A DNA stretch of 64,000 nt from NCBI RefSeq assembly GCF_900091515.1, contig NZ_LT607410.1:1674001-1738000 (forward strand), in the 5' to 3' direction. Source of the DNA: Micromonospora purpureochromogenes. GTDB taxonomy: Bacteria > Actinomycetota > Actinomycetes > Mycobacteriales > Micromonosporaceae. This document shows, piece after piece, positions 38,721 through 47,900 of this stretch; the stretch's first letter is position 1, and the number at the start of each line of letters is the position of its first letter. Under the pieces are notes generated by a model that saw nothing but the letters and a program-made list of their open reading frames with translations, had not been told where the DNA came from and made no database searches. The translations under genes were made by a program, and so were the position numbers.

Positions 38721-40268
38721 TCAGACCCGGCTGGTGCCGAGGTCCACGATGGCCGCGTCGAGCCGGCGTGCGTACGCCGGGGTGATGCCGCCCTCGTCGA
38801 CGCGGTGGGTGACCTTCTCGCGCAGCAGCGCCACCGGCTCGGCCAGGTCGGAGCGCCCGTCGGCGGCCGCCCGGGTCAGGTTGGCCAGCACGTTGCGCAG
38901 GTCGGTGCCGACGTCGGCGCGGACGTCGCCGAGACGTACCCCGTCGTCGATGAGCCGGCGCAGCCGCTCGGCGGCCTCGGTGAGCCCGCCGGCGCCCTGC
39001 CCGCCGTCCGGGGTGGGTCGCGGTCGGGGCGGCGGCGCGTTGGTCGCCGCCGTGGTCGGCTCCCGTGGCGGGAGGGTGGCCGGTTCGGCGGGCGGGATCG
39101 CCGGCTGCACCGCCGGGGCGCCGGTCCGCCGGGCGTCCGGCGGCGGCGTGGACTCCGGCACCAGGGTCGGGGCGAGCAGCGCGGCGGCCGTGGTCACCAC
39201 CACCAGCCCGGCCACCACCAGCAGCGGCTGCCGTCGCGACGGCGCTGCGGTCTGCCCGGATCGTCCGGCCGGTTCCGCCTGCCCGGCCGCCTGCCCGGCC
39301 GCCTGCCCGGCCGCCTGCCCGGCCGCCTGCCCGGCCGCCTGCCCGGCCGCCTGCCCGGCCGCCTGCCCGGCCGGCTGGCCGGGCAGCGCGGGCAGGGTCA
39401 CGGTCGGCGCGAGCATCGTGGCCGCCTGCGGGTCGCCGGGCAGCAGCTGGTCGCGCAGTGCCGCGGCCACCTGATGCGCGGTGGGCCGGTCGCGCGGGTC
39501 GCGGGCCAGGCAGCGCAGGCAGGTACGGGCGACCGCCGGCGGCAGCCCCGGCACACCGTCCAGGGTGGGCGGTTCGTCGTCGGCCAGCGCCTCGCCGAGC
39601 TGCTCCCAGGTGTCCGCCGGGTACGGCACCTGGCCGGTCAGCGTCTCGTAGAGCAGCACGCCGAGGGAGTAGACGTCGGTGGCCGGCTGGGCCGGCGCCC
39701 CGTTGAGCCGCTCCGGCGCCACGTACGCGGGGGTGCCGAAGGTGCCGCCGTCCTCGTCCTCGTCCGGGGCGCCGACGTGGGTGGCGATGCCGAAGTCCAG
39801 CACCTTCGCGCCGACCCGGGTCATCATCACGTTGGACGGGGTGATGTCCCGGTGCACGATGCCGAGCCGGTGCGCGGCCGCGAGGGCCTCGGCCACCTGG
39901 GCGCCCACCTCGACCGCATCGGCCCAGGGCAGCGGCCCCTCGGTGAGCCGGTGCTCCAGCTCCTCCCCGGTGAGCAGCTCCATCACCACGAAGGAGGTGA
40001 TCGAGCCGTCCGGGGCGAGCGTCTCGCCGTAGTCGTGCACCGAGGTCACGTGCGGGTGGACCAGCTGGGCGGCGGAGCGGGCCTCCTCGCGGACCATGTC
40101 CCGGAAGCGGGCGTCCGCGGCCAGGGAGGGAGCGAGCACCTTGACCGCGACGATCCGGTCGAGCACCTCGTCGCGGGCCCGCCAGATCACCGACATGCCA
40201 CCGGCCCCGATCTGGTCGACGAGCCGGTACCGGCGGGCCAGCAACCTGCCGGCGTGCAGCGCTGCCAT
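38721..40268 (-). CDS. Membrane Ser/Thr protein kinase (PknB-like)
   Basis: A 515-residue kinase: Gly loop IGAGGMSVIW (20-29), catalytic K43 (VAVKVLAP), HRDITPSN, DFGIATHVG and APERLNG. Residues about 305-340 are an (AGQA)n repeat encoded by a perfect 12-bp array. One membrane helix follows (LLVVAGLVVVTTAAALLAP), then a Pro/Thr-rich extracellular stalk and a helical C-terminal domain. HRDITPSN replaces the usual HRDVKPxN, with Thr in place of Lys, which may lower activity. ATG 40268 chosen; GTG four codons upstream is possible. Confidence 0.91.
   Translation of the reverse strand: MAALHAGRLLARRYRLVDQIGAGGMSVIWRARDEVLDRIVAVKVLAPSLAADARFRDMVREEARSAAQLVHPHVTSVHDYGETLAPDGSITSFVVMELLTGEELEHRLTEGPLPWADAVEVGAQVAEALAAAHRLGIVHRDITPSNVMMTRVGAKVLDFGIATHVGAPDEDEDGGTFGTPAYVAPERLNGAPAQPATDVYSLGVLLYETLTGQVPYPADTWEQLGEALADDEPPTLDGVPGLPPAVARTCLRCLARDPRDRPTAHQVAAALRDQLLPGDPQAATMLAPTVTLPALPGQPAGQAAGQAAGQAAGQAAGQAAGQAAGQAAGQAEPAGRSGQTAAPSRRQPLLVVAGLVVVTTAAALLAPTLVPESTPPPDARRTGAPAVQPAIPPAEPATLPPREPTTAATNAPPPRPRPTPDGGQGAGGLTEAAERLRRLIDDGVRLGDVRADVGTDLRNVLANLTRAAADGRSDLAEPVALLREKVTHRVDEGGITPAYARRLDAAIVDLGTSRV
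39277..39372. repeat. Perfect 12-bp tandem repeat, 8 copies
   Basis: GCCTGCCCGGCC repeated eight times without a mismatch, inside the kinase gene, encoding Ala-Gly-Gln-Ala units in the juxtamembrane linker. A 12-bp unit keeps frame on expansion or contraction. Confidence 0.95.
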
Positions 40269-40451
40269 CAGTGATCGCACCTGCCTGGGGGTGGGGGCGG
40301 TATCAGGTTGCGGGAATGTGTCCGCGGTGTCAACGGTCGTCCGAATTCGCGGTCACCCTCCGTCGTGGACGGCTCGCGCGCCGCCACCTGGACCCGGCCG
40401 GACCCGGGTGACCAGCGGCTGGACCGGGCCCGGCGGCGGGCACGTGCCAGG

Positions 40452-41294
40452 ATGAACGACATGGCTGGGGGTCCGGTGGCGTTCGTGCTCGGCGGCGGGG
40501 GAGTGCTCGGCGCGGTCGAGGTGGGCATGCTGCGCGCCTTGTTTCGCGCCCGGATCCGCCCGGACGTGGTGCTCGGCACCTCCATCGGGGCGGTCAACGG
40601 CGCGCTGGTCGCCGCCGACCCGACCGAGGCGGTCACCGACCGGCTGGTCCGGCTCTGGGCCTCGCCGGAGGCGAGCGAGGTGTACGGCGACTCGGTCGCC
40701 CGCCAGCTGCGCCGGTTCGCCGCGCGTACCCACCTGCACTCGCCCCGGCCGCTGCGCAAGCTGCTGGAGTCCGAACTGGGCGCCGAGACCACCTTCGCCG
40801 ACCTGAAGGTGCCGTTCCGTTGCTGCGCGGCGAACATCGAGCGGGCCGCCGAGCACTGGTTCGACAGCGGTCCGCTGGTGCCGGCCGTGCTCGCCTCGGC
40901 CTCCGTGCCCGGGCTGCTGCCACCGGCCCGGATCGACGACCAGCACTACATCGACGGGGGGATCGTCAACTCCATCCCGATCGGTGAGGCGGTGGCGCTG
41001 GGCGCGCGGCAGATCTTCGTACTCCAGGTGGGTCGGATCGAACGGGAGCTGACGCCGCCCCAGCGGCCCTGGGAGATCGCCCAGGTCGCGTTCGAGATCG
41101 CCCGGCGGCACCGGTTCGCCCGGGAGATGGCGGCGCTGCCCGACGGGGTGGAGGTGCACGTGCTGCCCACCGGTGGGCTGAAGCCCCGCGACGACAGCCC
41201 GTGGGCCTACCGGGACATGGCGGCGGTGGGGCGGCGGATCAGCCGGGCCTACACCGCCTCCCGGCACTACCTGGCCACCCAACTGGACCACTGA
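40452..41294 (+). CDS. Patatin-like phospholipase
   Basis: A 280-residue RssA/patatin-type hydrolase: oxyanion-hole GGGGVLGAVEVG, nucleophile S44 in LGTSIGAVNG, and catalytic D168 in YIDGGIVN. No signal peptide. It should hydrolyse acyl esters of phospholipids or related lipids. Its stop TGA shares one base with the ATG of the acyltransferase gene downstream, so the pair may act together in lipid remodelling. Confidence 0.92.
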   Translation: MNDMAGGPVAFVLGGGGVLGAVEVGMLRALFRARIRPDVVLGTSIGAVNGALVAADPTEAVTDRLVRLWASPEASEVYGDSVARQLRRFAARTHLHSPRPLRKLLESELGAETTFADLKVPFRCCAANIERAAEHWFDSGPLVPAVLASASVPGLLPPARIDDQHYIDGGIVNSIPIGEAVALGARQIFVLQVGRIERELTPPQRPWEIAQVAFEIARRHRFAREMAALPDGVEVHVLPTGGLKPRDDSPWAYRDMAAVGRRISRAYTASRHYLATQLDH

Positions 41295-42316
41295 TGCCGC
41301 TGCCACCCCGGTGGGTACGCCGGATGCTGCTGGCCCCCGGCGTGGTGCTGCTCGCGCTGGCCGTGGTCCTCACGGTGCCGGTCTGGGCGCTGCTCGGCCT
41401 GGCGCTGTCGCCCTTCGTGCCCGGCCGGCTGCGGCCGCTGCGCCTGCTCTGGATCGGCTCCGTCTACCTGGTCTGGGACGCGGCGGCGCTGGCCGCGCTC
41501 TTCCTGCTCTGGCTGGCGTCCGGGTTCGGGCTGTTCAAGCGCTCGCCGGCCTTCCAGCGCGCGCACTACGTGCTCGCCGGCCGCTTCCTGCGGGTGCTCT
41601 TCTGGCAGGCTCGCTGGACGCTGCGGCTGAGCATCGACGTGGTCGGCACCGACCCGGACACGGCCCTGCCCGGCCGGCCGGAGCTGGTGCTCTGCCGGCA
41701 CGCCGGGCCGGGTGACTCGTTCATCCTGATCCACGCGCTGGTCAACTGGTTCCACCGCGAGCCGCGGATCGTGCTCAAGGAGAGCCTGCAGTGGGACCCG
41801 GCGATCGACGTGCTGCTCAACCGGTTGCCCAACCGGTTCATCGCGCCCGGCCCGGACGGCCGTGACTCGGCGGTCCGGCAGGTCGGCCAGCTCGCCACCG
41901 ACCTCGACGACGACGACGCGTTCGTGATCTTCCCGGAGGGCGGCAACTTCACGCCCGGCCGCCGGCTGCGGGCCATCGCCCGGCTCCGCGCGCTCGGGCT
42001 GGAGCGGATGGCGGCGCGCGCCGAGCGGATGCGGCACGTGCTGGCGCCGCAGCCCGGCGGACTGCTCGCCGCGCTGGACGCCGCCCCGGATGCCGGGGTG
42101 ATCTTCGTGGCGCACACCGGGCTGGACCGGATGGTCACCGTGGCCGACGTCTGGCGGGAGCTGCCGATGGACAAGCGGATCGTGATGCGCTTCTGGTCGG
42201 TGCCGCCGGAGCAGGTGCCGACCGACCGGCAGGAGCGCATCGACTGGCTCTTCGACTGGTGGGCCCGGATCGACACCTGGGTCGCCGCCAACCGCGACGG
42301 CGTGTCGACCGGCTGA
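41294..42316 (+). CDS. Membrane acyltransferase-like protein (PlsC-related)
   Basis: A 340-residue protein. Two hydrophobic segments at the N-terminus (LAPGVVLLALAVVLTVPVWA and LVWDAAALAALFLLWLASG) precede an acyltransferase core. The usual NHxSxxD reads CRHAGPGDSFIL, and FPEGGNFTPGRR supplies the Glu motif. So the H-x4-D spacing is kept (HAGPGD) with an unusual context, as in the ICMT/1-acylglycerol-phosphate-like actinobacterial subgroup. ATG 41294 overlaps the patatin stop by one base. Confidence 0.82.
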   Translation: MPLPPRWVRRMLLAPGVVLLALAVVLTVPVWALLGLALSPFVPGRLRPLRLLWIGSVYLVWDAAALAALFLLWLASGFGLFKRSPAFQRAHYVLAGRFLRVLFWQARWTLRLSIDVVGTDPDTALPGRPELVLCRHAGPGDSFILIHALVNWFHREPRIVLKESLQWDPAIDVLLNRLPNRFIAPGPDGRDSAVRQVGQLATDLDDDDAFVIFPEGGNFTPGRRLRAIARLRALGLERMAARAERMRHVLAPQPGGLLAALDAAPDAGVIFVAHTGLDRMVTVADVWRELPMDKRIVMRFWSVPPEQVPTDRQERIDWLFDWWARIDTWVAANRDGVSTG

Positions 42317-42363
42317 CCGCGCGGGTCGGGGCCGGCCGTGGCGACGCCGCGTAGGGTGCGCTG

Positions 42364-42684
42364 ATGGAACAGATCTGCGTGGTCACGACGGTGGTGGACG
42401 CGCGCCCGGTCGCGGACGCGCTCGCGGCCGAGGCGGTCGCCGGGCGGCTGGCGGCCTGCGCGCAGGTGGGCGGCCAGGTCGACAGCACCTACTGGTGGCG
42501 GTCCGCCGTGGAGACCGGCAGCGAGTGGTCGGTGCAGTTCAAGACCGCCCCCGACCGGGTGGTCGCGCTGGTCGACCGGCTCCGCGCCGCCCATCCGTAC
42601 GAGGTGCCGGAGATCCTGGTGTCCCGGGTGGAGTGCGGGGAGCCGGCGTACGCCGCCTGGGTGCACGAGAACACCCGTATTTAG
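42364..42684 (+). CDS. cutA: Divalent-cation tolerance protein CutA
   Basis: A 106-residue protein of normal CutA1 length with the family segments LAACAQVGGQVDSTYWW, EWSVQFKTAPDRV and HPYEVPEILVSRV. CutA1 forms a trimeric ferredoxin-like fold and binds metal; its physiological role is debated. It follows the acyltransferase gene by 47 bp in the same direction and may be read from the same transcript. Confidence 0.94.
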   Translation: MEQICVVTTVVDARPVADALAAEAVAGRLAACAQVGGQVDSTYWWRSAVETGSEWSVQFKTAPDRVVALVDRLRAAHPYEVPEILVSRVECGEPAYAAWVHENTRI

Positions 42685-42715
42685 GGGTACCTGGCGGAGC
42701 AGGTGGCCGGATCGA

Positions 42716-42763
42716 TCAGGAATCGAGAAGTGCGGGTCATGGTGCGCACCTAACGTGATCGTC
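42716..42763 (+). promoter_or_regulatory. Promoter/operator of the first VOC gene
   Basis: TCAGGAATCGAGAAG (42716-42730), then GGTC (42735), then CTAACGTGAT (42750-42759). The same string of blocks precedes the second VOC gene at 43678. CTAACGT is a plausible -10 element; the upstream block is a candidate AraC-binding site. Confidence 0.6.
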
Positions 42764-43174
42764 ATGGACATCACCATTCACACCAGCGTCCTGCCGCATG
42801 TCGACCCGGACGCCTCCCTGGCCTTCTACCGCGACGTCCTCGGCTTCGAGGTCCGCAACGACGTCGGACAGGGCAAGATGCGGTGGATCACGGTCGGCCC
42901 CGTCGGCCAGCCCGACACGTCCATCCTCCTGGCGCCGCCGGCCGTCGACCCCGGGGTCACCGAGGACGAGCGCCGCACCATCGCCGAGATGATGGCCAAG
43001 GGCACTTACGGCTGGATCCTGCTGGCCACCCGGGACCTCGACGGCACCTTCGAGAAGCTGCAGGCCGGCGACGCCGAGGTCGTCCAGGAGCCGATCGAGC
43101 AGCCGTACGGCATCCGCGACTGCGCCTTCCGCGATCCCGCGGGCAACCTGGTCCGCATCCAGGAACTCCGCTGA
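42764..43174 (+). CDS. VOC/glyoxalase-family protein
   Basis: A 136-residue single-module VOC protein: HTSVLPHVDPDASLAFYRDV at the N-terminus and a C-terminal DPAGNLVRIQEL, with candidate metal ligands His and Glu at the expected ends. VOC proteins include glyoxalases, dioxygenases and antibiotic-resistance proteins; substrate unknown. ATG 42764 chosen. It is followed by an AraC regulator and a second VOC gene with a matching promoter. Confidence 0.88.
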   Translation: MDITIHTSVLPHVDPDASLAFYRDVLGFEVRNDVGQGKMRWITVGPVGQPDTSILLAPPAVDPGVTEDERRTIAEMMAKGTYGWILLATRDLDGTFEKLQAGDAEVVQEPIEQPYGIRDCAFRDPAGNLVRIQELR

Positions 43175-43188
43175 ACCCTCCGGTCGTC

Positions 43189-43229
43189 GAGCACCCCGGT
43201 CGCCTGCTCGGCAGGGGACCCGGGTGCTC
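43189..43229 (+). terminator. Hairpin between VOC gene and AraC regulator
   Basis: GAGCACCCCGG (43189-43199) pairs with CCGGGTGCTC (43220-43229) with one bulged base and a 20-base loop. It is likely a terminator or leader hairpin; no U-tract. Confidence 0.45.
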
Positions 43230-43256
43230 ACGGACATCGATGAAAGGAGTTCTCCC

Positions 43257-43721
<465 letters not shown>

Positions 43722-43726
43722 TGACC

Positions 43727-44371
43727 ATGGCAAACATCGAATCCGTCACCCTCGAAGTGGCCGACCCCACGGTCGCCGAGCGCTTCTACACCACCGCCTT
43801 CGGGCTGGACACGCAGATCCGCCTGCGGGCCTCGGCGGCACCGACGACCGGCTTCCGTGGGTTCCTGCTGGCCCTCACGGTGTCCCAGCCGGCCACCGTC
43901 GACGGCTTCATCGGCGCTGCCCTGGACGCCGGTGCCACGTCGCTGAAGCCTGCCGCCAAGTCGCTCTGGGGCTACGGCGGTGTCGTACAAGCCCCGGACG
44001 GGACGATCTGGAAGGTCGCGACCTCGGCGAAGAAGGACACCGGCCCGGCCACCCGGCAGATCGACGAGTTCGTGCTCCTGCTGGGGGTCGCGGACGTGGC
44101 CGCGAGCAAGCGGTTCTACGTCGAGCGCGGCCTCGCCGTGGCGAAGAGCTTCAGCCGCATGTACGTCGAGTTCGCTGCCGGGTCGAGTCCCGTCAAGCTG
44201 GCGCTGTACCGGCGCCGTGCCCTGGCCAAGGACGTCGGCGTCACTCCCGACGGCACCGGATCGCACCGGCTCGTGATCGGCGGCGCTGCCGGGCCGTTCA
44301 CCGACCCGGACGGGTTCGCCTGGGAGGCCGCCTCGCTGGCACCCACGCAGGAAGGGCTCGCCACGAAGTGA
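43727..44371 (+). CDS. Two-module VOC-family protein
   Basis: A 214-residue protein with two VOC modules: the first opens VTLEVADPTVAERFYTTAFG, the second (about residue 108 on) opens EFVLLLGVADVAASKRFYVERG and ends with DPDGFAWEAAS. This organisation is common in glyoxalase-like proteins of actinobacteria. ATG 43727; the start lies six bases after the AraC stop. Its promoter copy suggests co-regulation with the first VOC gene. Substrate unknown. Confidence 0.87.
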   Translation: MANIESVTLEVADPTVAERFYTTAFGLDTQIRLRASAAPTTGFRGFLLALTVSQPATVDGFIGAALDAGATSLKPAAKSLWGYGGVVQAPDGTIWKVATSAKKDTGPATRQIDEFVLLLGVADVAASKRFYVERGLAVAKSFSRMYVEFAAGSSPVKLALYRRRALAKDVGVTPDGTGSHRLVIGGAAGPFTDPDGFAWEAASLAPTQEGLATK

Positions 44372-44382
44372 CTGGAGGAAGC

Positions 44383-44838
44383 ATGACGGGCGCACCGCCG
44401 CGTGGGCTCGAGGAGAGGCTGCGGGACACCCGCGCGAAGCTGGAGAGCGACGTCGATCTCTGGGTCGCGACGTCGGGCTCCCCGGGCGGCGTCCACCTCA
44501 TCCCGCTCTCGTACCTCTGGGACGGGACCGCGTTCCTCATCTCGACGCCGCGCGCCTCGGTCACCGGCCGCAACCTGCTGGCGGACGGCCGGGTGCGGCT
44601 CAGCCTCGGGCCGACGCGCGATGTCGTCATCGTCGACGGCACCGCCGAGCCGGTGGCCATCGCCGACCTCGGCCCGGAGCTGGGCGACGCGTTCGCGACC
44701 AGGACCGGTTTCGACCCGCGCGAACTCGACGAGCCCTATCAGTACTTCCTGATCCGGCCGCAGCGCATCCAGGCCTGGCGGGAGGCGAACGAGCTGCGGG
44801 GACGCGTCCTCATGCGCGACGGCCGCTGGCTCGGCTGA
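44383..44838 (+). CDS. Pyridoxamine-5'-phosphate-oxidase-family (FMN/F420-binding) protein
   Basis: A 151-residue split-barrel flavoprotein-like protein: VDLWVATSGSPGGVHLIPLS, FLISTPRASVTGRNLLADGR and VDGTAEPVAIADLG. The family includes PPOX-class F420- and FMN-dependent reductases; no specific reaction can be assigned. GGAGGAAGC precedes ATG 44383, which lies 11 bp after the second VOC gene, so it is probably the last gene of that unit. Confidence 0.83.
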   Translation: MTGAPPRGLEERLRDTRAKLESDVDLWVATSGSPGGVHLIPLSYLWDGTAFLISTPRASVTGRNLLADGRVRLSLGPTRDVVIVDGTAEPVAIADLGPELGDAFATRTGFDPRELDEPYQYFLIRPQRIQAWREANELRGRVLMRDGRWLG

Positions 44839-44935
44839 CCGCCGCACGGGACCAAACACCGCCGCCTGCGGCAGGTTGACCGACCTAGGTACGCGCACTC
44901 TGGGCGCGCCCCCGCCCGGCCGCGAGGATGGCCGG

Positions 44936-47900
44936 GTGGAGAACACCGGCTACCCCTGCCCCGGCTGCGGCGCGCCCGCCGATCTCGTCCGCGGCTGTTC
45001 CGGCTGCGGCCGCCCGCCGTACCCGCCCGCCGCCGAGGTGATCCGGCTGGACGCGGAGATCCGTGCGCTCGGTCGGGAGGTGGCGCGGGCCCGCGAGGCG
45101 TACCAGGGGCTCGCCGATCGGCTGCTCGCGGCGCAGCGTCGGCGGGCGGAGCTGGCGGCCCGGGTCCGCGCGGAGATCGCCCGGCCGGTGCCGGCCGGTC
45201 CGCTGCCGTCGGTACCGCCGGTCCCGGTCCGACCCGCTCCGGTTCCGCCGCCGCCGGGCCGGCCGGAGACCTCCACCCGGACGGTGCAGGGGCTGCTGTT
45301 CGTCCTCGGCGGGCTGCTGCTCGGCACTGCGGCGGTGGTCTTCACCGCCGTTGCCTGGGCCGCCGTCGGGGTCGCCGGGCGGGCCGCGATCCTGGCCGCC
45401 GTCACCGTGCTGGCCCTGGCCGCGCCGCTGGTCGCGGTGTGGCGTGGGCTGCGGGGCACTGCGGAGACCTTCGCCGCGGTGGGGCTGCTGCTGGTGGTCC
45501 TCGACGGGTACGCCGCCTGGGCGGTGGACCTGTTCGGCGTGGCCGACTGGCCGGGCGCCCGATACGCCGCGCTGGTCGGGGGGGCCGGCGCGGCCATCGC
45601 CGCCGGGTACGCCCGGCTCAGCCGGTTGACCGTGCCCTGGTTCGCGGCGCTCCTCGTCGCGCAGCCGGTGCTGCCGCTGGCGGCGGTGGCGGCCCGCCCC
45701 GGTGCCGCCGGGTGGACCCTGGTCCTGCTCGGGGTGGCGTTGCTCGACCTCGTGGTGGTGGTCGCGCTGCGTCGCCGCTGGGCGGCGCCGGCCGAGCTCG
45801 GCCCGGTGCCGTCCCCCGCCGCCGCCCCGGTTCCGCCCGGTGCGGCCACCGCCGGGGCGGCGGACCAGGGCACGGCCCCGGGCCAGCCGGCGTCCGCCGG
45901 TGGGGTGCCGGCCGTGGTCGGCGGGGGGACGCCGGCCACGGGGCCGGGGGCGCGGATCGGGGGGCCGGCGGCCGGTGGGGGGCCGGCCGCCGGGCCGCGC
46001 GTCCCGGCCGTCGTGCGGGCCGGACAGGTGCTCGCCTGGCTCGGCTTCGGTGCCGCGACGGCGCTCGCCGCCGGCTGCGCGCTGGTGCCGCTGGCCTGGG
46101 GCCGGGCCGCCGGCCGGCCGCTGCTGGCCGGGGCGCCGTTGCTGCTGGTGGGGCTGGTCCTGCTCGGCGCGGCGTGGGCCGCCGGTGGCCGGGTGTTCCG
46201 TCAGGTCGCGGCGGCGCTGCTGGTGCCGCTGCTGGCCGCCGCGCTGCTGCGCCCGGTGGCCGAGCTGCGTCCGGGGGTGCTGCTGGTGGCGGCCGCCCTG
46301 GTGACCGCCGCCCTGGCCGGGGCGGCCCGGATGGTCCCGGCGCGGCTGCGCTCCGGCCCCCGCATCGGCGCCCTGCTCGTCGCCGGCGCGCTGGCACAGG
46401 TGGGGGTCCTGGCCACCCTGCTGGTCGCCGGTGGCGCGGTGGCCCGGTCGCTGCCCGGGTGGCGGGGCGCGGCGGCCGGCCCGACGGTTGCCTGGGGCTG
46501 GCAGCTTCCGGTCGCCGTCGCGCTGACCGCCGCCGCGATCGGCCTGCTGCTGCCCCGGGCCGCCCGTCCGGTGACCGCGCTGGTCGGTGTCGCGCTGACC
46601 GGTTCCGCCCTGCCGGCGGTGGCCGCCACGCCGTGGCCGGCGGCGCTCGCCGTCGATCTCCTCGTCGGGGTGGCCCTCCTGCTGGCCGTCGTCCGGCCGG
46701 CGCGCCGCACCCCGACCGTGGTGGTCGGGGCGCTGGCCGGCGCCGCGCTGCTCGGGCACGGTCTGCTGGTGGCCCTGGCCGCACCGGGCGGCATGCTGGT
46801 GACGCTCGGGGTGCTGCTGCCCGCCGGGCTGGCGATGGCGGCCCTCGCCCGCCGGGGGACCCCGGCGCAGCACGCCGTCGCCGGGGGCGGGCTGGCCCTG
46901 GCGCTGCTCGCCGTGCCGGCGGGAACGGTCGTCGCGCTCCTCGCCGCCGGCTCGGCCCCCTGGTGGCAGCTGCGGGCCGGCTTCGCCGCCGCCGTGGTCC
47001 CGCTGGTCGCGCTCGGCCCGGTCCGCCGCCACTGGCCCGACCTCGACGGGTACGCCTCGGCCGCCGCCGCCGTGGCGCTCGGCGTGCTCGGGCTGGCGCC
47101 GGTGGTCGTACCGGCCGCCGAGCCGGTCCCGCTCTACGCCGCGCTCGCCGCGCTGCTGCTGGTGGTCGTCGACCGGGACACCCCGGCGTCGGCCGTCGGC
47201 CGGGTGGTGGCCGCCGTGCTGGCGGTGCTCGCGGCGCTCGCCGCCGCCCCGGTGGCCGTGACGGCGCTGCTGTCCCCGTACGACGGGCCGGTCGAGCCCT
47301 GGTCGGGCGTACCCGCGGCCGGGCCGCTGCCCGGCGGATGGGTCGGCGGCGCGGCCCTGCTGGTGCTGGCGGTCGCCGCCGGGCTGGTCGGCCGGCGGAC
47401 CGGAGGCGGCGCGGCCGTCCCGGCCCTGCTGGCACTGCCCTTCGCCGCCGCCGCGCTGCCGGTGCTGCTGGCGGCGGCCGGCGCGCCCTGGCCGGTGGTG
47501 CCGGCGGTGGCGCTGCTCACCGGGTTGGCGGCCCTGCTGGTCGCCGCGCTGCGGCGTCCGGGCCCCCTGCTGGGCGCGGTCGCGGTGCCGGTGGGGACGC
47601 TCTGGACCCTGGCCGGGCTGACCGGGCTGCTCGCCACCCGGGCTGGCACCCTCGCCGGCCTGGCGCTGCTGGTCGTGGCGGCGGCGGTGGCCGGCGTCGC
47701 CGGGCGGCGGGCCGAGGTGCGGCTGCTCGGCTGCCTGGCGGCGGTCGCCGCGGCCACCGGCCTCGCGGTGACCGCGTCGCTGGCGGCGGGGCTGCCGCTG
47801 CGGACCGCCGGTTTCGCGGTGCTCGCGGTGGCGGTGGCGGTGCTGTACGCCGCGCCGCCGCTGGCCCGGCGCACGCCGGTGACCGGCCGGGCGGCGGAGG

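Noticed and set aside
39277-39372. Possible CRISPR array (regular repeats)
   Set aside because: The 12-bp units have no spacers and encode (AGQA)n in frame within a kinase gene.
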